A DNA stretch of 64,000 nt from Sinorhizobium sojae CCBAU 05684 (GTDB lineage: Bacteria; Pseudomonadota; Alphaproteobacteria; Rhizobiales; Rhizobiaceae): positions 186,001 through 250,000 of the forward strand of contig NZ_CP023069.1 in assembly GCF_002288525.1 (NCBI RefSeq), given 5' to 3'. Below, piece by piece: positions 59,275 to 64,000 of the stretch. How positions within the stretch are numbered: position 1 is the first letter of the stretch; each line of letters starts with the position of its first letter. A program made the position numbers and the translations under genes. Under the pieces are notes generated by a model, which ran no database searches, was not told the origin of the DNA, and was given only the letters and a program-made list of their open reading frames with translations.

Positions 59275-59994
59275 ATGTCAAATCTAGCTGAGGTCCGCGC
59301 TTTGTCGAAAGGGAGAGTAACACTCGGAATCAGAATGACCGATCGGCCCGGTTGGCGACAGTTATCCGAATTGCTGGACCTCGAACCATGGCCGCCTACG
59401 GACCTCGAAATGGATTTCGACCAGTACGTGCTTGCATGTGTCCTTTCGCGTGCACTCGAGGAAATCGATGCCGGCGAGGCAACGGCAACAGAGGCAACTG
59501 GTCTTTCGCAAGTAGAGCTGCGGGACATCCTGAACCGCAGTTTTCCCGCCCCAACTATTCATGTTTTTCGCTTGGAAGAGGTAAGAGATTCGGAGCCCGG
59601 CCCCGAGGAGGAACTTCTGCGCGGTCTGCTGCTCGCGCATGCTCGAGCGGGCGATTCGGCGAGCGTGCTTTTCGCCAAAATCATAGCCCGGCGTGCCTTG
59701 CGCCACGACCATCTCTGGAGGGAGCTTGGTCTTTTTGATCGAGTCGAACTCAGCCGATTGCTCGCCAGCCATTTCCCAACGCTTGCAGCCGGCAATACCC
59801 AAAACATGCGGTGGAAGAAGTACTTTTATCGCAAGCTGTGTGAGGCCGAGGGCTATTCGCTGTGCACGGCGCCTTCTTGCCCGCAATGCAAGGAATTGGA
59901 GAGCTGCTTTGGCCCTGAGGAAGGCGAAAGTGCTTCACCGGTCGGGAAAGTTGGCGGAGAGGCTGAGCTTAAGCGCCGCCTAGGCCGGCTATAG
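59275..59994 (+). CDS. nifQ: Molybdenum donor protein NifQ
   Basis: A 239-residue NifQ. The conserved Fe-S/Mo site C-x4-C-x2-C-x5-C is C197-C202-C205-C211 (CTAPSCPQCKELESC). The body (RWKKYFYRKLCEAEGYSLCT, FDQYVLACVLSRALEE) matches. NifQ delivers molybdenum to FeMo-co assembly. ATG 59275 follows GGAAGGATGGGA. First gene of a plus-strand run with dctA and the P450 genes. Confidence 0.93.
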   Translation: MSNLAEVRALSKGRVTLGIRMTDRPGWRQLSELLDLEPWPPTDLEMDFDQYVLACVLSRALEEIDAGEATATEATGLSQVELRDILNRSFPAPTIHVFRLEEVRDSEPGPEEELLRGLLLAHARAGDSASVLFAKIIARRALRHDHLWRELGLFDRVELSRLLASHFPTLAAGNTQNMRWKKYFYRKLCEAEGYSLCTAPSCPQCKELESCFGPEEGESASPVGKVGGEAELKRRLGRL

Positions 59995-60069
59995 ACGGCT
60001 GGGAGGCCTTTTCGTGATCTCTGCATGCGCGGATTACGAGTGCGCATGCACCAAGTGGAGGAAATCATC

Positions 60070-61539
60070 TTGATCGTAGAAAACGTGGCGGTGGTCCGCG
60101 GCAAGACACCCCCTTATAGACATCTATACGTCCAGGTCCTCGCGGCGATCGCCGTGGGCATCCTGCTCGGGTATTTCTATCCGGATGTCGGCTCCAAGAT
60201 GAAGCCGCTCGGCGACGCCTTCATCATGCTCGTCAAGATGATCATCGCGCCGGTGATTTTTCTGACGGTCGCGACCGGCATTGCCGGCATGACCGATCTC
60301 GCCAAGGTCGGCCGCGTCGCCGGCAAGGCGATGATCTACTTCCTGACCTTTTCCACCCTCGCGCTCATTCTCGGCCTCATCGTCGCGAATATCGTCCAGC
60401 CGGGTGCGGGCATGCATATCGATCCGGCCTCGCTCGATATGAAGGTGATCACGAGCTATGCCGAGAAGGCGCATGAGCAGTCGGTCACCAGCTTTCTCAT
60501 GAACATCATCCCGACGACGCTGGTCGGTGCTTTCGCCGAGGGCAACATCCTCCAGGTACTGTTCACCTCGGTCCTCTTCGGCATTTCGCTCGCGATGGTC
60601 GGCAAGAAGGCCGAGGCCGTCGTCGATTTCCTGCACGCGCTGACGTTGCCGATCTTCCGGCTGGTGGCGATCCTGATGAAGGCCGCCCCGATCGGCGCCT
60701 TCGGTGCTATGGCGTTCACCATCGGCAAGTACGGCGTGGCATCCATTGCCAATCTCGCGATGCTGATCGGCACCTTCTATCTCACCTCGTTCCTGTTCGT
60801 CTTCATGGTGCTCGGCGCGGTCGCACGCTACAACGGCTTCTCGATCGTGGCGCTCATCCGCTACATCAAGGAAGAACTGCTGCTCGTGCTCGGGACGTCC
60901 TCCTCGGAAGCAGCGCTGCCGGGGCTGATGAGCAAGATGGAGAAGGCAGGCTGCAAGCGCTCGGTTGTCGGCCTAGTCATTCCGACCGGCTACTCATTCA
61001 ACCTCGACGGCACCAACATCTACATGACGCTCGCGGCGCTCTTCATCGCCCAGGCGACCGATACGCCGCTCTCCTACGGCGATCAGATCCTGCTGCTCCT
61101 CATCGCCATGCTGAGTTCGAAGGGGGCAGCTGGCATTACCGGCGCTGGCTTCATCACGCTTGCCGCAACCCTCTCCGCGGTTCCCTCCGTGCCGGTCGCC
61201 GGCATGGCGCTGATCCTCGGCATCGACCGCTTCATGTCCGAGTGCCGGGCGCTCACCAACATAATCGGCAATGCGGTCGCAACGATTGTGGTGGCGAAGT
61301 GGGAAGGCGAGCTTGCCCCGGCGCAGCTTGCAACCACCCTTGCAGGCAAGGCGCCGGTCGAGACCATGTCGGGTTTGTCAAGTCAGCGGAGTGACACTGT
61401 TGAACTCGGACAAAAAGTGCTGTTTGTTGCAACCAACTCCGCAGATCGTGCTCTTGCCGGTCGCCCAGGGGGGCGCGATTCCCGTCGAATTGCTCCCGAT
61501 CATTCCGCTCAGGTCTTCGGCGGTCCGCTAAGCTTATGA
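60070..61539 (+). CDS. dctA: C4-dicarboxylate transporter DctA
   Basis: About 489 residues. DAACS-family symporter for succinate, malate and fumarate, the carbon source of bacteroids. Signature parts are [40 protein letters not shown] and [20 protein letters not shown]. The TTG start at 60070 is 8 bases after GGAGG and aligns with the ATG of the decayed dctA copy (42897); ATGs at 60025 and 60046 lack a site. After about residue 433 (GKAPVETM) comes a 56-residue tail unlike normal DctA ends, which overlaps the P450 start by ATGA. Confidence 0.92.
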   Translation: MIVENVAVVRGKTPPYRHLYVQVLAAIAVGILLGYFYPDVGSKMKPLGDAFIMLVKMIIAPVIFLTVATGIAGMTDLAKVGRVAGKAMIYFLTFSTLALILGLIVANIVQPGAGMHIDPASLDMKVITSYAEKAHEQSVTSFLMNIIPTTLVGAFAEGNILQVLFTSVLFGISLAMVGKKAEAVVDFLHALTLPIFRLVAILMKAAPIGAFGAMAFTIGKYGVASIANLAMLIGTFYLTSFLFVFMVLGAVARYNGFSIVALIRYIKEELLLVLGTSSSEAALPGLMSKMEKAGCKRSVVGLVIPTGYSFNLDGTNIYMTLAALFIAQATDTPLSYGDQILLLLIAMLSSKGAAGITGAGFITLAATLSAVPSVPVAGMALILGIDRFMSECRALTNIIGNAVATIVVAKWEGELAPAQLATTLAGKAPVETMSGLSSQRSDTVELGQKVLFVATNSADRALAGRPGGRDSRRIAPDHSAQVFGGPLSL

Positions 61540-62780
61540 GTGACTTAAGGAGAAAGCGAGTGAAGACCAACCCCATTCCAGATCATGTTCCGCCCGCACT
61601 GGTGCGGGACTTCAGTCTTTTCACGTCGCCTGGCATGGCGCCGACGCCTAACGGGGATCCGCACGCCGCCGTGGCTTGCGTTCATGATAATGGCCCGCCG
61701 ATCTTTTACTCTCCTTCCAACACGCGCGATGGACGAGGTACCTGGGTCATAACACGGGCGAGAGACCAGCGCCGGGTCCTTGAGGATACAGAGACCTTTT
61801 CCAGCCATCGCAGCATCTTCGCCTCGGCACTTGGCGAAAACTGGCCGGTCATCCCCCTCGAATTGGACCCCCCGGCCCATGGAGTGTTTCGTGCACTGCT
61901 AAACCCTCTGTTCTCATCCAGGCGGGTGTTGGCGCTGGAGCCGACTATCCATGCCAGAGCAGGCGCGCTGATCGACTGCATTGCGAAAGAGAAGACCAGC
62001 TGTGACGTGATGAAGGATTTCGCCTTGCCCTTTACGGTCAGCGTTTTCCTCAGCTTTCTGGGACTTTCCCAGAGGCGATCCGAAGTACTTGTCGGCTGGG
62101 TAAGCGATTTGCTCCACGGCAATGCAGAAAAGCGAACGGCAGCAGCCCGCTCGGTCGTGGCCTTTATTGACGAAATGGCAGCGATGCGCCGCAAGTCGCC
62201 AGCCGTCGATTTCATGACCTTCGCCCTGCAGGCGAAAATCGAGGGCCGCTCTTTAACAGAAGAGGAAGTCCGCGGCATCGGTGTGCTTTTCTTGGTCGCG
62301 GGGCTCGACACGGTTGCCGCCGCCATTGGCTTTGACATGGCCTATCTTGCACGCAATCCAAAGCACCAGGAGTTGTTGCGAAACGAACCGGATCGGCTCG
62401 GGCTCGCCGCTGAGGAACTGCTGCGCGCCTATTCAACCGTTCAGATAATCCGCGTGGCCACGAAGGACACCGAGTTCGAAGGCGTGCCTATCCGTGAGGG
62501 TGATTATGTTTCCTGTCCCGCGATGATTGCTAATCGAGATCCGTCTGAATTTAAGTGCCCCAACACTATCGATCTGGCACGACAGGATAATCAGCACACC
62601 GCCTTTGGCTATGGACCACACCTTTGCCACGGAGCGCATCTCGCACGGCGAGAAATCGTCATTGGCCTACGTGAATGGTTAGCGCGCATCCCAGCTTTCC
62701 GCATCAAGGAAGGTACGGCGCCGATAACTCATGGCGGCCATGTATTCGGGATCAGTAATATCATCCTAACTTGGGCCTGA
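61536..62780 (+). CDS. Cytochrome P450 (CYP127A-like, y4vG-like)
   Basis: A 414-residue soluble bacterial P450. The haem-binding loop is [14 protein letters not shown] with Cys364, the I-helix AGLDT at 255-259 and E-x-x-R in EELLR (294-297). I recall the pNGR234a homologue as CYP127A1; the substrate is unknown. The ATG overlaps the dctA stop, so translation is coupled. Followed by a SnoaL-like and an SDR gene. Confidence 0.92.
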   Translation: MSDLRRKRVKTNPIPDHVPPALVRDFSLFTSPGMAPTPNGDPHAAVACVHDNGPPIFYSPSNTRDGRGTWVITRARDQRRVLEDTETFSSHRSIFASALGENWPVIPLELDPPAHGVFRALLNPLFSSRRVLALEPTIHARAGALIDCIAKEKTSCDVMKDFALPFTVSVFLSFLGLSQRRSEVLVGWVSDLLHGNAEKRTAAARSVVAFIDEMAAMRRKSPAVDFMTFALQAKIEGRSLTEEEVRGIGVLFLVAGLDTVAAAIGFDMAYLARNPKHQELLRNEPDRLGLAAEELLRAYSTVQIIRVATKDTEFEGVPIREGDYVSCPAMIANRDPSEFKCPNTIDLARQDNQHTAFGYGPHLCHGAHLARREIVIGLREWLARIPAFRIKEGTAPITHGGHVFGISNIILTWA

Positions 62781-62855
62781 TTGGACGGGCGAGGCGGTAG
62801 CAATGAAGCGCCGATCGCTCCCAAGTCTTCATCGCTTACCGCATCTCACCGCACC

Positions 62856-63431
62856 ATGATGAATGAAGAAAGCATAACCAATCTATTCGACCGAGAAGCA
62901 ATCCGCGACTGTCTCCATCGCTACTGTCGAGGAATCGACCGGGCAGACGAGGCTGCACTGCGCAGCTGTTATTGGCCCGATGCACGCGACAATCACGGAA
63001 GCTACTCCGGCTCTGCCGCAGGGTTTATTCAGCATGCACTCAACGTCTTCAAAACTAAGCCGCGCAACATCCACCAGCTTGCGAACATAATCATTGAGTT
63101 CCTGGGCGCGACAGAGGCCGCCGTCGAGAGTTATTTCACCGCGCTGCAGCGCGGTCCCGACGCAACAGGCGAGATAAAGCAGGTGCTCTTGTGCGGACGC
63201 TACTGTGATCTGTTTCAGAAAAGGGAAGGGGAGTGGCGCATCGTCGAACGGACGGTAGTCTATGATTGGGTTGAGAAACAGAGACCACCGAAGTCCTCGG
63301 AAGCAGAGCGGTTCGGTCCTCGCCAACCGATTGGGGCACCGCATCCGAATGATCCCGTTTACGAACTTTCGAAGCGGCGAGTTGCTGCGAAAAATCATCC
63401 AAAGGACCTGATCGGCAGTGGAGAAGAATAA
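62856..63431 (+). CDS. SnoaL/NTF2-like protein (y4vH-like)
   Basis: About 191 residues starting [20 protein letters not shown]. It has the SnoaL_4 pattern ([32 protein letters not shown], then [20 protein letters not shown]). Such proteins include dehydratases, isomerases and ring-opening or hydroxylation subunits. The upstream TTG at 62781 would also be in frame; no strong ribosome-binding site marks either. Between P450 and SDR genes it probably acts on the same small molecule. Confidence 0.82.
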   Translation: MMNEESITNLFDREAIRDCLHRYCRGIDRADEAALRSCYWPDARDNHGSYSGSAAGFIQHALNVFKTKPRNIHQLANIIIEFLGATEAAVESYFTALQRGPDATGEIKQVLLCGRYCDLFQKREGEWRIVERTVVYDWVEKQRPPKSSEAERFGPRQPIGAPHPNDPVYELSKRRVAAKNHPKDLIGSGEE

Positions 63432-63493
63432 CCATGATACGACTGCGCTACCCTCCGATTCCTCGAGGCCGAGCCCGTGGAGCACAGAGACGC

Positions 63494-64000
63494 ATGGACG
63501 ATCGCCAGGTTCAGCCAGGGCGGGTCATCGTCGTCACAGGTGCCGCAGGGGGTATCGGCCGCGCGCTCGTCGATATTTTTGCCGCGAATGGAGATGTCGT
63601 TGTCGCGGTGGACCTCCCGGACAGCGGCGTAATCGAACTTGGCCAAAATCTCGGAGAGCCCCATCTTGGCCTCGAGGTTGACGTGTCGCGAGAGGACGAT
63701 GTCGTCGCATTGCGTGCCCTTCTGGAAAAACGATTCTCGCGGATTGAAGTGCTCGTCAATAATGCGGGGATTGGGCCGACCATGGCTGCGACCGCCGATA
63801 CTGCTCTCGAAGATTTTCAAGGCGCTCTAGCGATAAACCTTGTCGGGGCTTATTCGATGGCGTGCGAAGCCGCGAAGCTGATGAAACCTGGCGCCGCCAT
63901 CGTCAATGTCGCTTCGCTGGCTGGGCTGCTCGGCAATCCGAAGCGCAGTGCCTACGCCGCTTCGAAAGCTGGTCTGATCTCAATCACGAAATCGCTGGCG
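63494..64000 (+). CDS. Short-chain dehydrogenase/reductase (y4vI-like), cut by the window end
   Basis: The first 169 residues of an SDR. NAD(P)-binding TGAAGGIGRA, NNAG in VLVNNAGIGP, the catalytic serine in IVNVASLAGLLG and Y-x-x-x-K in SAYAASKAGL are all seen. The ATG at 63494 is used; an in-frame ATG at 63434 is possible. The homologue I recall (y4vI) is a double-length SDR, so the gene may run well past the window. Confidence 0.9.
   Translation, partial: MDDRQVQPGRVIVVTGAAGGIGRALVDIFAANGDVVVAVDLPDSGVIELGQNLGEPHLGLEVDVSREDDVVALRALLEKRFSRIEVLVNNAGIGPTMAATADTALEDFQGALAINLVGAYSMACEAAKLMKPGAAIVNVASLAGLLGNPKRSAYAASKAGLISITKSLA

Overview
The window looks like part of a symbiotic plasmid or island of a nitrogen-fixing rhizobium, closest in content to the Sinorhizobium/Ensifer fredii group. 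Evidence is a complete fixABCX-nifA-nifB-fdxN-nifZ-nifT block, nifQ-dctA, nifS-nifW, a CYP127-type P450 with its SnoaL-like and SDR neighbours (the order I recall as y4vG-H-I in pNGR234a), NifA/sigma-54 promoters, and very many insertion sequences. No tRNA, rRNA or CRISPR was seen. Family assignments are from reading the translations; no database search was run.

Layout. 0-8 kb: IS66 with a DUF6429 gene, a secreted GH16 glycanase, IS5 copy 1, a DUF3846-like gene, IS110, IS256 debris. 8-13 kb: a y4iD-like Baeyer-Villiger monooxygenase with a one-base frameshift, transposase debris, a second IS110. 13-16 kb: an EgtD-like methyltransferase gene broken by an IS630. 16-24 kb: a second IS66 carrying passenger genes, inserted in an older transposase gene; a decayed DUF1353 gene; an IS91-like element nested in another IS630. 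24-29 kb: patatin, RoxA-like diheme cytochrome c and the stump of a catalase-like gene. 29-33 kb: IS110/IS21 chimera and an intact IS21 with 6-bp target repeats. 33-37 kb: decayed virK and a small RiPP locus. 37-45 kb: nifW, nifS, a dead iscN/hesB copy, a peptide-binding protein, remnants of a dctA-dctD locus. 45-48.7 kb: IS5 copy 3 and decayed genes. 48.7-57.5 kb: the minus-strand nif/fix block. 58-64 kb: a peroxiredoxin, then nifQ, dctA, CYP127, SnoaL-like and SDR genes on the plus strand.

The most interesting item is the RiPP locus: a 125-residue Nif11-leader precursor with a Val/Ala/Ile-rich tail (36540-36917) followed by a PoyD-type radical SAM peptide epimerase (34012-36492). A near-perfect -24/-12 promoter lies just upstream of the precursor, so the peptide is probably made under RpoN/NifA control with the nitrogen fixation genes. 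IS5 copy 2 has split the maturase gene close to its 5' end.

The second theme is duplication and reciprocal decay. iscN-nifS-nifW exists twice: at 37.5-39.8 kb nifS and nifW are intact and iscN is dead, while at 56.8-57.5 kb iscN is intact and nifS-nifW is a short fused remnant. dctA is likewise intact at 60 kb and decayed at 42 kb. Sigma-54 promoters with TGT-N10-ACA sites precede nifB, fixA, iscN, nifQ and the nifS unit.
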